This document shows, in pieces, positions 26,461 through 35,367 of a stretch of 64,000 nt of DNA; the stretch's first letter is position 1, and each line of letters opens with the position of its first letter. The notes beneath the pieces are model-generated. The model was not told the origin of the DNA. It was given only the letters and a program-made list of their open reading frames with translations, and made no database searches. Both the position numbers and the translations under genes were made by a program. This stretch comes from Truepera sp965215315 (GTDB lineage: Bacteria; Deinococcota; Deinococci; Deinococcales; Trueperaceae). The DNA lies in assembly GCA_965215315.1 (NCBI GenBank), contig CBDCDB010000008.1, forward strand, positions 3,410,001 to 3,474,000. Direction: 5' to 3'.

Positions 26461-27164
26461 ATGCAGGAAGTTCGCCCTAGAATGATCAGGTGTCGAAGCT
26501 GCGAAAGTAAAACGGTTGTCAAGAACGGACATATCCATAATGGTAAGCGCTACATGTGTAGGGATGGTGGACGACAATTTGTCCCTGAAGCGATTAAGAA
26601 AGTAATTTCAAACGAGACCAAGGCCCGCATTGACAATTTGCTTTTGGAAAAGATACCGCTAGCTGGCATCGCACGCTCCGTGGACGTGTCTGAGACATGA
26701 TTGCAGTATATGAACCAGAAGTGTGAGAACGTCAAGCAGTTTGTGCAGATAGGCGCTAAAAGAGGGAGCTGGTCAGCGAGTGTGACGAACTCTGGTCGTT
26801 TATAAACAACAAAAAGAATAGACAATAGGTGTGGCTAGCGCTAGATAGGCAAACCCGTGAAATTGTCGGTTGTTACATCGGTTCGCGGGGTGACGCAGGG
26901 GCTATTGGGCTATGGCAAAGTTTACCTGAATGCTATCTCGAGGCTCAGACTTACACAGACCTTTGGAATGCTTACACTGCCATTTTCTATGCTAATAAGC
27001 TTGTTCAATGTGAAAAGGGTTCAGGCCAAACCAATCATAGTGAGCGTTTCAATAACACCCTTAGGCAACGGACAGGCCCGGAAGGTGCCGTTTTGTCCAA
27101 GACAACGTTGTTCGCGCTTAGTACGCAAAACGCTCGCTTTCTCCAAAAAGCTCAAAAACCATAG
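26461..27164 (+). pseudogene. IS1-family transposase remnant
   Basis: The first part encodes an InsA-like zinc-binding region (IRCRSCESKTVVKNGHIHNG, YMCRDGGRQFV) and stops at TGA 26698-26700. After frame changes the InsB part follows: ECDELWSFINNKKNRQ, an in-frame TAG where IS1 relatives have Trp, then VWLALDRQTREIVGCYIGSR, YTDLWNAY and SGQTNHSERFNNTLRQR. Several frame breaks and stops make it inactive. Confidence 0.8.
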
Positions 27165-27269
27165 TCGGCGCACTTTGGGCTTTCATCCATCATTACAACC
27201 AATCATTACTTCAGAGGCACTACCGTCTTCTACCCGGATGCGGTGTCGCTGCCAGCTGCCCACACTGGA

Positions 27270-27398
27270 GCGTTTAACGTGACGAAGGGCGCTCCAACGA
27301 CTTACGCCAAAGCGTCTAGCTACAGCACGTTTGCTCTGTCCTGCCTCAACGTGTGCTTTGACAATTCGTTCTCGTAAGTCTAGTGAATAGCTGGCCAT
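27270..27398 (-). pseudogene. IS630-family transposase, N-terminal fragment
   Basis: ATG 27398 starts MASYSLDLRERIVKAHVEAG followed by RAVARRFGVSRWSALRHVKR, the first HTH of IS630-type transposases. Similarity ends after about 43 codons, although the frame stays open to 27183. The rest of the transposase is absent. Confidence 0.65.
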
Positions 27399-27486
27399 GC
27401 CTTAGACTAGCGCTGTGAAGGTTGGAAGTGCTGTAAAACGCAACTTGCGAGATAGCGACGCCCGAAGCGAGTAGATTTTTAGCCTG

Positions 27487-27949
27487 CTCAGTTCACAGGG
27501 CGGTCTGATAAACGTGCGGCGTCACGCCGACCTCGCGTTTGAACGTCCGCAGCAGATAACCCTTAGCATTTGCACGAGAGATTGACACAGGCATCATTCC
27601 AAAACGTGCGTGCTAGATTGGAAAACTCTTACATAGAGCGTTTCCGACTAGCTGATACCTGACTTAGTCCGGTAAGGTCGGTAAGAGACTCGAGTCTCAC
27701 CGCTCCCGCAACCTGTTCGTGCAGCGCTACTTTAACCTGCTGAACAGCGTAGTGTTCTCGTCCGACCTGACGCTCGCTTAAAGGCGTAACGGCACAGTGG
27801 TCGAGAAGCGTCCGCACGACGCCGAGTAGCTTACTTTCGCGCTCGAGCCTCGTCGTAGGCAGATCGAACGCTCTGATGGTCTCCGTAAGCTGCCAAGCCA
27901 CTGCGTCGTTCAGTGTTTCGGGTACAAGGCGTTCGGAAAAGTGGGACAA
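27487..27949 (-). pseudogene. AraC-family regulator, 5'-truncated and split by a MITE
   Basis: The minus-strand frame reads HFSERLVPETLNDAVAWQLT, a typical end of an AraC ligand domain, then VKVALHEQVAGAVRLESLTD and LTGLS, the first HTH helices. There a 104-bp repeat copy (27564-27667) interrupts. Immediately beyond it comes GYLLRTFKREVGVTPHVYQTAL and a stop at 27487, the second HTH and usual C-terminus. The N-terminal half is missing; the gene now abuts the 3' end of deoB. Confidence 0.75.
27564..27667 (-). repeat. MITE-like repeat, copy 4, inside the AraC-type gene
   Basis: In reverse orientation it carries CAGGTATCAGCTAG, AACGCTCT and TCTAGCACGCAC; the distance from CAGGTATCA to TAGCACGCAC is 56 nt, the same as in the copy at 21878, and the tail keeps the TGATxxC and TGCTA positions. 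It splits a collinear AraC HTH sequence. Confidence 0.68.
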
Positions 27950-29097
27950 TGGTTTACGAAGCTCGAGCCCTTACCCTCCCAAGCGACGCTTAGAAGCTCA
28001 GAGATCGTCGCACCCACATCGGCAAAACTCCCCCGCGTCCCCAAATCCTGACCTGTGACGCCGGGACTGTAGGCCAATAAAAGCCCGTATTCGCGGGTGT
28101 GGTCGGTGCCACCGTGCGTCGGGTCGTTGCCGTGGTCGGACACGAACAGCAGCCAGTCGCCAGATTTTACGGCGTCTAGAAGCTCAGGTAGACGGGCGTC
28201 GGTCTCTTCCAGCGCACCCGCGTAGCCTTCCGGGTCGCGGCGATGCCCGTACAGCGAATCGAACTCGACCAGATTGCAAAAGATGAGTCCGTCCGGGCGT
28301 TCACGCATCGCCAGCAGCGTTTTGCTGATACCATCGTCGTTTGAGTCGGTGTGAACCTCTGTGGTAAATCCCTGATGATTGTAGATGTCCGGGATTTTGC
28401 CGATACCGATCACTTCTTTGCCTGCCGCCTTGAGCACGTCCAGCACGGTTTTATGAGGCGGCGTCAGCGAATAGTCGCGCCGCGCTTCGCCCAAACGCCT
28501 GAAGTTTCCGGGGGTGCCGGTAAATGGCCTTGCAATCACGCGGGCTACGGCGTACTCGCCCCTGAGCAGGTCTCGCGCACCTTCACACCACCTGTAGAGG
28601 GTCCCCAACGGTACTTTATCCACATGCGCGGCAATCTGAAATACGCTGTCGGCACTCGTGTAGACGATAGGCTCGCCTGTTTGTAGGTGTGTTTCGCCCA
28701 GCTCGTCTAAAATAACGGTGCCCGACGCCGGACGGTTGCCGAGATGCCCACGCCCGGTCAGCGCGTCAAACGCGCGCATGACTTCATCTGGAAACGCCGT
28801 AAACGTCCTGAACGGGTGCGTGAGCGTGACGCCCATAAACTCCCAGTGGCCGGTGGTCGTGTCTTTACCGGGGGAAACCTCGGCGAGCCGTCCGTAAGAC
28901 GCCAGCGGCGTTTCGGGTTCAGGCAACGAGCTTACACCTTTAATTCGGCCTAAGCCTAACGCCGTAAAATTCGGCAGCGCCACGCCGGTTTTTCGCAGCG
29001 TGTGGTCGAGCGTATGTGCGCCCGTATCGCCGAAGTCGGCAGCGTCGGGCAGTGCGCCGACGCCTACGGAATCGAGCACAATCAAGGTGACAGTCAT
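27910..29097 (-). CDS. deoB: Phosphopentomutase with an altered C-terminus
   Basis: A 395-residue enzyme of the alkaline phosphatase-like superfamily that interconverts ribose/deoxyribose 1- and 5-phosphates. The metal sites are visible: IVLDSVGVGALPDA at the start, the phosphorylated Thr region GKDTTTGHWE, SDHGNDPTHGGTDHTRE near the end. The usual end (about WEGKGSSF) is followed here by 13 extra residues read through the AraC-type fragment until TGA at 27910. ATG 29097 is chosen because AGTATA/TATACT lies 6 nt before it and the longer frame has no homology. Confidence 0.92.
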   Translation of the reverse strand: MTVTLIVLDSVGVGALPDAADFGDTGAHTLDHTLRKTGVALPNFTALGLGRIKGVSSLPEPETPLASYGRLAEVSPGKDTTTGHWEFMGVTLTHPFRTFTAFPDEVMRAFDALTGRGHLGNRPASGTVILDELGETHLQTGEPIVYTSADSVFQIAAHVDKVPLGTLYRWCEGARDLLRGEYAVARVIARPFTGTPGNFRRLGEARRDYSLTPPHKTVLDVLKAAGKEVIGIGKIPDIYNHQGFTTEVHTDSNDDGISKTLLAMRERPDGLIFCNLVEFDSLYGHRRDPEGYAGALEETDARLPELLDAVKSGDWLLFVSDHGNDPTHGGTDHTREYGLLLAYSPGVTGQDLGTRGSFADVGATISELLSVAWEGKGSSFVNHCPTFPNALYPKH

Positions 29098-29103
29098 GGT
29101 TGA

Positions 29104-29134
29104 AGTATAGCTGCTGGGTGAGTCGGAGCATAAT
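29104..29134. promoter_or_regulatory. Divergent leaderless promoters of deoB and tilS-tadA
   Basis: deoB: minus-strand TATACT at 29104-29109, 6 nt before its ATG (29097). tilS-tadA: plus-strand CATAAT at 29129-29134, 6 nt before its GTG (29141). The gene starts are 43 bp apart. Confidence 0.6.
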
Positions 29135-29140
29135 GAAAGG

Positions 29141-30823
29141 GTGAATCTGGTTGCAGACGTCCTTTCTACTCTCGAGCACCTTGCACCTGAGGCCGAAACA
29201 CTGCTCGTCGCCGTATCGGGTGGGGGAGACTCAGTGGGATTGTTACGGCTTCTAGTAGAGAGTTCGTATCGGCTCGAGGTCGCGCACATCGACCACGCTC
29301 TAAGGGAAACGTCAGCAGACGATGCGGAGTTTGTCGGAGACTTAGCCCAAACGTTGGGCTTGCCTTTTCATAGCGTTCGGACAGAGGTCGCCCGGATTGC
29401 TGAGGAAAAAGGCTGGAACCTCGAGGACGCCGCCCGCCGCCTCCGCTACAGTTTTTTGACCCGTACGGCAAAACGTATCGGTGCAGACGCCATCCTAACT
29501 GCCCACACTCAAGATGACCAAGCCGAAACCGTTCTGATGCAGCTTCTGCGCGGCGCGGCTTACGCGGCGGGCATCCCTGCGCGGCGAGGTCAAACTGTGC
29601 GGCCCTTGCTCGGCGTCTCTCGTCAGCAACTCAGAACACATCTGGAAACGTTGAATCAGACCTTTTTAGAAGACGAAACGAACACGGATACGAAGCGCAC
29701 ACGGGCGTGGCTCCGCCATGAAGTTTTGCCGCTACTTGAGCACCGTTATCCTGCTGTCCAAGAAAAGCTGGCTCAGTTTGCCGAATTACAACGCGATCAA
29801 GCCGCTGCGTTAAACACTCAAGCCGAACGGTTTTTTTGGGATGAGGGACTCGAGCTTGCCTCCTTACGCCGTCAGCCGTCCGCTTTGCAACGCGCAGCAC
29901 TCGCATCACTTTTGCAAAGAGCGGAACTTTCTGCCGACATAGGCCACATCGAGACACTCCGTCACACCCTGAACGCTACTAAACCGACCCGGATTTCACT
30001 GCCTAAAAATAAGCAAGCGCGTATGGCTTACGGAAGGCTCGAGGTCATAGCACCTACTTTAATCCCACCCAGCAATCCTCTTGATCTCAACCTCGCCGAC
30101 TTGCGTCCCGAACTCGACCTAGAGAAGCTTGCGGCGTTTCCATCTCTACACTTCCGAAACTCCGCCCCCGGCGACCGCATCCGTTTCTCAGGAGGCAGTA
30201 AAAAAGTTTCCGACCTACTTATCGACCGAAAAGTTCCGCGTGAACGCCGCGCCTCGCTTGCGGTGCTAGCGACCGATCCGGTGGGGCCGTCTGAAGTGCT
30301 GTGGCTCGAGGGCGTCGCCGCTGATGTTCGGGTGGCGCTTAACACCCCTGACCCGGACATCATCTGGATGCGGCAAGCACTGGTCCAAGCAGAACAGGCT
30401 GCCCTTGTCGGTGAAGTGCCTGTCGGCGCGGTTGTCGTGCAGAACGGCAAACCCCTCGCCGCCGCAGCAAACACTACGCGTTCAGACACCGACCCGACCG
30501 CGCACGCCGAGATAAAAGCGCTCCGCGAAGCCGCCGGGGTACTCGGAGACTGGCGGTTAGCAGGGTGTACGCTTTATGTGACGCTCGAGCCCTGCCCCAT
30601 GTGCCTTGGCGCAGCGTTGGCAGCGCACCTGCCCCGCATCGTTTGCGGCGCGGCAAATACCCGCGACGGTGCGTTAGGCGGGGTTGCCGACCTACTAGAA
30701 CATCCTTGGAAACGAGGTCTCCAAGTTCGCTCCGGCGTTTTGGCCCACGACGCTGAACGGTTACTTCAAGACTTTTTTGCGGCGCGGCGCACCGAGAACC
30801 GCGTGACAAAGCCTAACTTGTAG
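29141..30823 (+). CDS. tilS: TilS-TadA fusion: tRNA(Ile) lysidine synthase plus tRNA adenosine-34 deaminase
   Basis: One 560-residue frame. Residues 1 to about 405 are TilS: ATP PP-loop SGGGDS (26-31), AHIDHALRETSADDAEFV, TAHTQDDQAETVLMQLLRG and a C-terminal substrate domain (FRNSAPGDRIRFSGGSKKVS). Residues about 410-560 are TadA: HAE at 455-457 with the catalytic Glu, and PCPMC at 484-488 for zinc. TilS makes lysidine at C34 of tRNA-Ile(CAU); TadA makes inosine at A34 of tRNA-Arg(ACG). Both act on the wobble base. The frame is unbroken and both active sites are complete. Starts GTG 29141; ends 26 bp before tRNA-Ser. Confidence 0.93.
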   Translation: MNLVADVLSTLEHLAPEAETLLVAVSGGGDSVGLLRLLVESSYRLEVAHIDHALRETSADDAEFVGDLAQTLGLPFHSVRTEVARIAEEKGWNLEDAARRLRYSFLTRTAKRIGADAILTAHTQDDQAETVLMQLLRGAAYAAGIPARRGQTVRPLLGVSRQQLRTHLETLNQTFLEDETNTDTKRTRAWLRHEVLPLLEHRYPAVQEKLAQFAELQRDQAAALNTQAERFFWDEGLELASLRRQPSALQRAALASLLQRAELSADIGHIETLRHTLNATKPTRISLPKNKQARMAYGRLEVIAPTLIPPSNPLDLNLADLRPELDLEKLAAFPSLHFRNSAPGDRIRFSGGSKKVSDLLIDRKVPRERRASLAVLATDPVGPSEVLWLEGVAADVRVALNTPDPDIIWMRQALVQAEQAALVGEVPVGAVVVQNGKPLAAAANTTRSDTDPTAHAEIKALREAAGVLGDWRLAGCTLYVTLEPCPMCLGAALAAHLPRIVCGAANTRDGALGGVADLLEHPWKRGLQVRSGVLAHDAERLLQDFFAARRTENRVTKPNL

Positions 30824-30848
30824 GGTATACTCGCCTTTGCCGCATTTT

Positions 30849-30939
<91 letters not shown>

Positions 30940-31112
30940 AGGATACGAAGAGTGGGTACCCTGGTGTCAAATCCAGGGTGCTTTGCATACACCTTAAAAC
31001 CACTCATGTGAGTTGCGATCCATCGTAGTTGTATTTGAGTGTTGTCAGATATAGGAAGCGTATGTAAGACAGTAGTAGAAATCGCTTGCTATTTGCTATC
31101 GGGGTGTCATAG
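30940..31112. other. AT-rich spacer between tRNA-Ser and darT
   Basis: No gene. Composition turns AT-rich around 31020, which marks the likely edge of the acquired darTG segment. I found no second copy of the tRNA 3' end that would act as an att site. Confidence 0.4.
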
Positions 31113-31781
31113 ATGAATAGTGGATTGGCTGGCTTCAATCGCGTTCCAGATATTTCAAAAATATATCTCTATCACATAACGTCCGTAAAAAATTTGGCTT
31201 CAATTTTGAGTTCTGGCAAGTTGTCATCGGACGCGAGCTTACTCGCACAGGGTGGCCCAACTGAGTCCATAGGTATGAGTCGGTTGAAGCAACGGCGACT
31301 TAACCAACTTGTAATACCGTGTATGGCAAATACGCCGGTAGGCGCTTGCGTGCCGTTCTATTTTGCACCCCGTTCCGTTATGCTTTTTATGATTGACCGA
31401 AACAATTACGAAATCAATTACAATCGTGGGCAAGAACCTATAATTCATTTGGAGGCCAAGCTAACTAACGTACTTGATTGGGCGAACCATGAACGTAGAC
31501 CTTGGGCGTTCAGTTTATCCAACGCTGCAGCGTTTTACACTGAGTTTCGTTCAAATCTAGATAACTTAGACGAGATTGATTGGGATGCGGTATATGCGAC
31601 GAATTGGCGCGGCAGGCAAGAACGTAAGAATGCAGAGTTCCTAGTTTATGACACATTTCCCATTCAACTAATAGAGCGCATCGGCGTCTACTCAAGTGCT
31701 GTGATGCGTGAGGTTGAAAGCGCTGTAACAAATTTTGACGTAAAAATAACGACAAGCGTCATTAGAAGCTGGTATTATTAG
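31113..31781 (+). CDS. darT: DarT: DNA ADP-ribosyltransferase toxin
   Basis: A 222-residue DarT-family (DUF4433) protein. Seen are the NAD-binding start YHITSVKNLASILSSGKL, the MSRLKQRRL segment, the VPFYFAPRSVMLFMI strand and the catalytic Glu E175 in ERKNAEFLVYDTFP. DarT ADP-ribosylates thymidine (or guanine in other subtypes) in single-stranded DNA and is toxic; systems of this kind can act against phages. It overlaps nothing and is followed 2 nt later by darG. AT-rich, low in CTCGAG, next to a tRNA: probably acquired. Confidence 0.88.
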   Translation: MNSGLAGFNRVPDISKIYLYHITSVKNLASILSSGKLSSDASLLAQGGPTESIGMSRLKQRRLNQLVIPCMANTPVGACVPFYFAPRSVMLFMIDRNNYEINYNRGQEPIIHLEAKLTNVLDWANHERRPWAFSLSNAAAFYTEFRSNLDNLDEIDWDAVYATNWRGRQERKNAEFLVYDTFPIQLIERIGVYSSAVMREVESAVTNFDVKITTSVIRSWYY

Positions 31782-31783
31782 TT

Positions 31784-32836
31784 GTGTCAGGTCTTGAGTT
31801 CCGCCATGGTGATCTGTTCGACGCCGACGCTGAAGCGTTTGTTAACACTGTTAACTGTGTCGGTGTGATGGGTAGAGGCGTGGCGCTACAATTCAAGCAT
31901 AGGTTCCCAGAAAATTTTAGGGAGTATGTGAATGCTTGTAAAAAAGAACTTGTGCAACCGGGCAAAATGTTTACTACTGAGCGTGTCTCATTGGGTCAAC
32001 CACAGTATATAATCAACTTTCCAACGAAACGGCACTGGAAAGGCAAAAGCCGCATTGAAGATATTCAATTGGGTTTGCTTGCCTTAAAGCACGAAATAGA
32101 GCGCTTAAACATTCATAGCATAGCTCTTCCTCCGTTGGGTTCAGGCTTGGGGGGACTTGACTGGCATGACGTACGACACCGTATAGAAGAAACACTTATA
32201 AATATGGACGGCGTACAAGTGATCGTTTACGAGCCATCAAGCGTCGCCCCAACACTTCGTCATGTAACAAGTCCTCCAAAGATTACTCCTGGTCGTGCTG
32301 CATTAGTTGGCTTGATGGATCGTTATTTGGGTGGCCTTCTTGATCCATACATCACACTGATCGAAGTACAAAAGCTGATGTATTTTTTGCAAGCAGCTGG
32401 CGAGGACTTAAAGCTAAATTATATAAAAGGGACATATGGCCCTTATGCCGATAACCTTCGCCATGTACTCAAACGCTTAGAGGGCCATATGATCTATGGA
32501 TACGGCGATGGTGGGGAAAACCCAGATAAGCCTATTTCGTTAGTTGCAGGTGCTCGAGATGATGCAAATCGGTTTCTGAATGATTACCCAGATACCCTTG
32601 ATTACTTTGAACGCGTAGTTGACCTTATAGAAGGCTTCGAGACTGGCTATGGCATGGAATTGCTTTCTACTGTCCACTATGTTGCAGTAAATGGCACATC
32701 ACTTGCCCTCGGTGACGTAATTGACGGTGTACATGCATGGAGTGAGCATAAAAAACAATTCAGTCTCTCACAGATAACCGTCGCGTGGGAGACTCTAATA
32801 AATCATGGATGGCTAGCACCTGCTCTACCTAACTAG
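31784..32836 (+). CDS. darG: DarG: macro-domain antitoxin
   Basis: A 350-residue protein from GTG 31784. Residues 1 to about 155 form the macro domain that removes ADP-ribose from DNA: FRHGDLFDADAEAFVNTVNC, GVMGRGVALQFKHRFP, INFPTKRHWKGKSRIEDI and ALPPLGSGLGGLDW. The C-terminal domain (about 180-350, LIEVQKLMYFLQAAGEDLKL, NYIKGTYGPYADNLRHVL) is the usual DarT-binding part. All key macro-domain residues are present, so the antitoxin looks functional. Confidence 0.9.
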   Translation: MSGLEFRHGDLFDADAEAFVNTVNCVGVMGRGVALQFKHRFPENFREYVNACKKELVQPGKMFTTERVSLGQPQYIINFPTKRHWKGKSRIEDIQLGLLALKHEIERLNIHSIALPPLGSGLGGLDWHDVRHRIEETLINMDGVQVIVYEPSSVAPTLRHVTSPPKITPGRAALVGLMDRYLGGLLDPYITLIEVQKLMYFLQAAGEDLKLNYIKGTYGPYADNLRHVLKRLEGHMIYGYGDGGENPDKPISLVAGARDDANRFLNDYPDTLDYFERVVDLIEGFETGYGMELLSTVHYVAVNGTSLALGDVIDGVHAWSEHKKQFSLSQITVAWETLINHGWLAPALPN

Positions 32837-32944
32837 CAGAAGCAGACATCTGAGAATGGGTTATGTCTTGGCTTAGCAAGATCAGTCAGCTGTCCCCTTC
32901 TACGTTCAACACATCATATTATGTGAGGGAATAATGCCATCTTC

Positions 32945-32967
32945 CAAGCCAGTGTCACACTGGCTTG
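32945..32967 (+). terminator. Hairpin downstream of darG
   Basis: CAAGCCAGTG and CACTGGCTTG form a perfect 10-bp stem with a 3-nt loop, 110 bp after the darG stop. There is no T-run after it, so termination is only possible. It may mark the right edge of the acquired segment. Confidence 0.4.
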
Positions 32968-33009
32968 AGTATCGAAGAAAACCCAAGGCACGGGTTATAG
33001 ATACTTTTC

Positions 33010-33204
33010 TTAAAACACTTGACTCGAGTCCAGCGGTGACGGGTCACTCAGCGGTTCCGCTTCAGGCTCATTGTGCGGACGTCCACCCGGTTCGTCACCC
33101 CAGGTATCAGGAAACTCGTCTTCAGTGTTCGGTACATCAGGATCTGGCACCTCCGGAACCTCGTAAACGCCCGGTGGTCTAGGATTTGGCTTGTCTTCAC
33201 TCAC
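33010..33204 (-). CDS. Small acidic Pro-rich hypothetical protein
   Basis: A 64-codon ORF of strongly biased composition (MSEDKPNPRPPGVYEVPEVP, then DPDVPNTEDEFPDTWGDEPG), rich in Pro, Asp and Glu and probably disordered. It starts 10 bp after the pgm stop on the same strand, so it could be co-transcribed. I do not recognise a family. The bias could also be an antisense artefact. Confidence 0.4.
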   Translation of the reverse strand: MSEDKPNPRPPGVYEVPEVPDPDVPNTEDEFPDTWGDEPGGRPHNEPEAEPLSDPSPLDSSQVF

Positions 33205-33213
33205 CGTAAACCC

Positions 33214-34857
33214 TCACAGTCCCGCCGCTTGAAACGCGCTGCGAACGATGTCTTGCGCCTCGCTCTGAATCTTCTCAAGGTGCGCGTCTCCCTTAAACGA
33301 CTCGGCGTATATTTTGTAAATCTCTTCGGTACCCGAAGGCCGCGCCGCAAACCAGCCCGACTCGGTGACGACCTTAAGGCCGCCGATGGCTGCGCCGTTC
33401 GCCGGGGCTTCTGTCAGTTTGGCGGTGATAGCGTCGCCTGCTAAGGTGTCGGCTGTGACCTGCTCGGGGGAGAGGGTCGCAAGGACTTTTTTCTGCTCGG
33501 TATCGGCGGGCGCGTCGGTGCGGGCGTAGACCGGCGCGCCGAACTCGGCTTCTAAGTCGCGGTAGTGTTCGCCGGGGTCGCGGCCTGTTTTAGCCAAGAT
33601 TTCAGCCGCCAGTAAATCCATGATGAGGCCGTCTTTGTCGGTTGTCCAGACGGTGCCGTCCTGCCGTAAAAATGACGCGCCCGCCGATTCTTCGCCGCCG
33701 AAGCCGTAAGAGCCGTCTAACAGGCCCGAAACGAAATACTTGAACCCGACCGGGACTTCCTCGAGCTTCCGCCCCAACCGCCCCGCCACGCGGTCGATCA
33801 TCGAACTCGAGACCAACGTTTTCCCAACTGCTGCATCATTCCGCCACCCCGGACGGTTTTGAAAAAGATAATTGATAGCCACCGCGAGGTAGTGGTTCGG
33901 GTTTAAGAGCCCGCTGCTTTTCGTAACGATGCCGTGCCGGTCGGCGTCAGGGTCGTTGCCGAAGGCGAGGTCGAAATCGTCTTTGAGCTTGATCAGCCCC
34001 GCCATCGCGTACGGTGACGAGCAGTCCATCCGGATTTTGCCGTCTTTATCGACGCTCATAAAAGCAAATCTCGGGTCTACGCTTCTATTAACGACGTGTA
34101 AATCCACACCGTAACGCTCGGCAATCGGTTCCCAATAACCGACGCTCGCGCCGCCTAAAGGGTCAACGCCGAGTTTAAGACCTGCGTTCGCCACGGCGTC
34201 CATATCGATGATGTCGCCTAATGCGTTCACATAGGGCGCAACAAAATCGAACATATGCGTGGTGTCAGCTGCCAGCGCCTGTTTGAACGGAATGCGTTTG
34301 ACACCCTTCAAACTACCCTGCAAAAGTTCGTTCGCCCGCGTTTCAATTCTTTTGGTGATGTCGGTGTCGGCAGGGCCGCCGGATGGCGGGTTGTATTTGA
34401 AGCCGCCGTCTCCGGGTGGGTTGTGCGACGGGGTGATGACCACGCCGTCGGCGAGGCCGTCCTTGCGGCCCCGGTTGTAGCCCAAAATCGCGTGTGACAC
34501 GGCTGGAGTCGGGGTGTATCCCAAACTCTCTTGCAGCATGACTGTGACGCTGTTGGCGGCGAGCACCTCGGTAGCGCTGATCAGCGCAGGTTCGGAAAGT
34601 GCGTGCGTGTCCATCCCGACAAACATCGGGCCGGTGATGCCCGCTTCGGCTCGGTATTCGCAAAGTGCTTGCGTGACGGCTAAAATATGCGCCTCGTTAA
34701 AGTTGCCCGCGGACGAGGTGCCGCGGTGTCCGGAAGTTCCGAACGAAACGCGCTGGGCAGGGTTTTCAGGGTCGGGTTGCACCGTGTAGTACGCTGCGAC
34801 GAGGCGCGGGATGTTGGCAAGGAGTTCGTCCGGGGCGGGTTTACCGGCAAGTGTCAT
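33214..34857 (-). CDS. pgm: Phosphoglucomutase (alpha-D-glucose phosphate-specific)
   Basis: A 547-residue enzyme interconverting glucose 1-phosphate and 6-phosphate. It shows the start RVSFGTSGHRGTSSAGNFNE, the phospho-Ser loop VITPSHNPPGDGGFKYNPP, the metal loop FGNDPDADRHGIV, the sugar loop GFGGEESAGASFLR and the phosphate-binding RPSGTEEIYKIYAES. All functional loops are intact; the length is usual for Pgm. GGAGG precedes the ATG. With the amylase nearby it fits glucan metabolism. Confidence 0.95.
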   Translation of the reverse strand: MTLAGKPAPDELLANIPRLVAAYYTVQPDPENPAQRVSFGTSGHRGTSSAGNFNEAHILAVTQALCEYRAEAGITGPMFVGMDTHALSEPALISATEVLAANSVTVMLQESLGYTPTPAVSHAILGYNRGRKDGLADGVVITPSHNPPGDGGFKYNPPSGGPADTDITKRIETRANELLQGSLKGVKRIPFKQALAADTTHMFDFVAPYVNALGDIIDMDAVANAGLKLGVDPLGGASVGYWEPIAERYGVDLHVVNRSVDPRFAFMSVDKDGKIRMDCSSPYAMAGLIKLKDDFDLAFGNDPDADRHGIVTKSSGLLNPNHYLAVAINYLFQNRPGWRNDAAVGKTLVSSSMIDRVAGRLGRKLEEVPVGFKYFVSGLLDGSYGFGGEESAGASFLRQDGTVWTTDKDGLIMDLLAAEILAKTGRDPGEHYRDLEAEFGAPVYARTDAPADTEQKKVLATLSPEQVTADTLAGDAITAKLTEAPANGAAIGGLKVVTESGWFAARPSGTEEIYKIYAESFKGDAHLEKIQSEAQDIVRSAFQAAGL

Positions 34858-35089
34858 AAAACCTCCATTTAGGCCACATCATACCCGTGGTTACTTATGG
34901 GTACAGCGTCAAGGCTGAGAGTTAGGTGTAGGTTCTCGAAGGTCGCCTAACTGGTGCTGCAGCTCGAGCTCCACCTTTAAGTGCGGAAATTGGTGTAAAG
35001 AGAGCGTAAAAGCTGTGAGCCCAGCATCCGTACGGCTGCTTTATCAACTTGGAGCATGTTGGTTTAAGCTCGAGCCCTGTAAGTCCGCG

Positions 35090-35367
35090 TCAAGCCATAT
35101 CCTCTTGCCAGACGATAATCTCAGGGTGCTCCGGGCCGCCCGTTACGATGATGAGGGCGACGTCGCCGGGTTGTTCTTCGGTTTTTAACAAGTTATGCCG
35201 CGCGACCTCGGGGTCGTCGTCGGGCAAAATGCAGAGCGCCGCGCCGCCTGGAACCTGCGTGTAAAGTTCAGGCTCGAGGCGAATGCGCTCGGCGATATTA
35301 AGCGTCCACCAGTGTGCGCGTTCTGTGATAGTCCCAACGGGTAACTTTAAGATCGTTTCGCCTCCAC
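35090..35367 (-). pseudogene. Small conserved-looking ORF without a start codon (DUF5647-like)
   Basis: The minus-strand frame reads GETILKLPVGTITERAHWWT, then LNIAERIRLEPELYTQVPGG, AALCILPDDDPEVARHNLLK and ends EHPEIIVWQEDMA with TGA at 35090-35092. The N-A-x-R...PELYxQVPGGAxLxxLPDDDPExxxxN pattern recalls DUF5647 proteins; this is my recollection, not a search. No ATG, GTG or TTG is found in frame back to the TAA near 35419. A composite hairpin lies exactly where the start should be. Confidence 0.45.

Noticed and set aside
10653..26828. In-frame TAG codons in the lipoprotein, IS630 and IS1 sequences as a sign of TAG recoding
   Set aside because: Several intact host genes end with TAG (for example the ABC ATPase at 9234 and tilS-tadA at 30823), and two of the three cases are dead insertion sequences.
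30940..33010. Full integrative island with att sites around darTG
   Set aside because: No integrase gene and no second copy of the tRNA-Ser 3' end were found; only compositional evidence remains.
32934..33182. Plus-strand ORF of 82 codons after darG
   Set aside because: It is antisense to the Pro/Asp-rich small ORF, has no RBS and no recognisable sequence.
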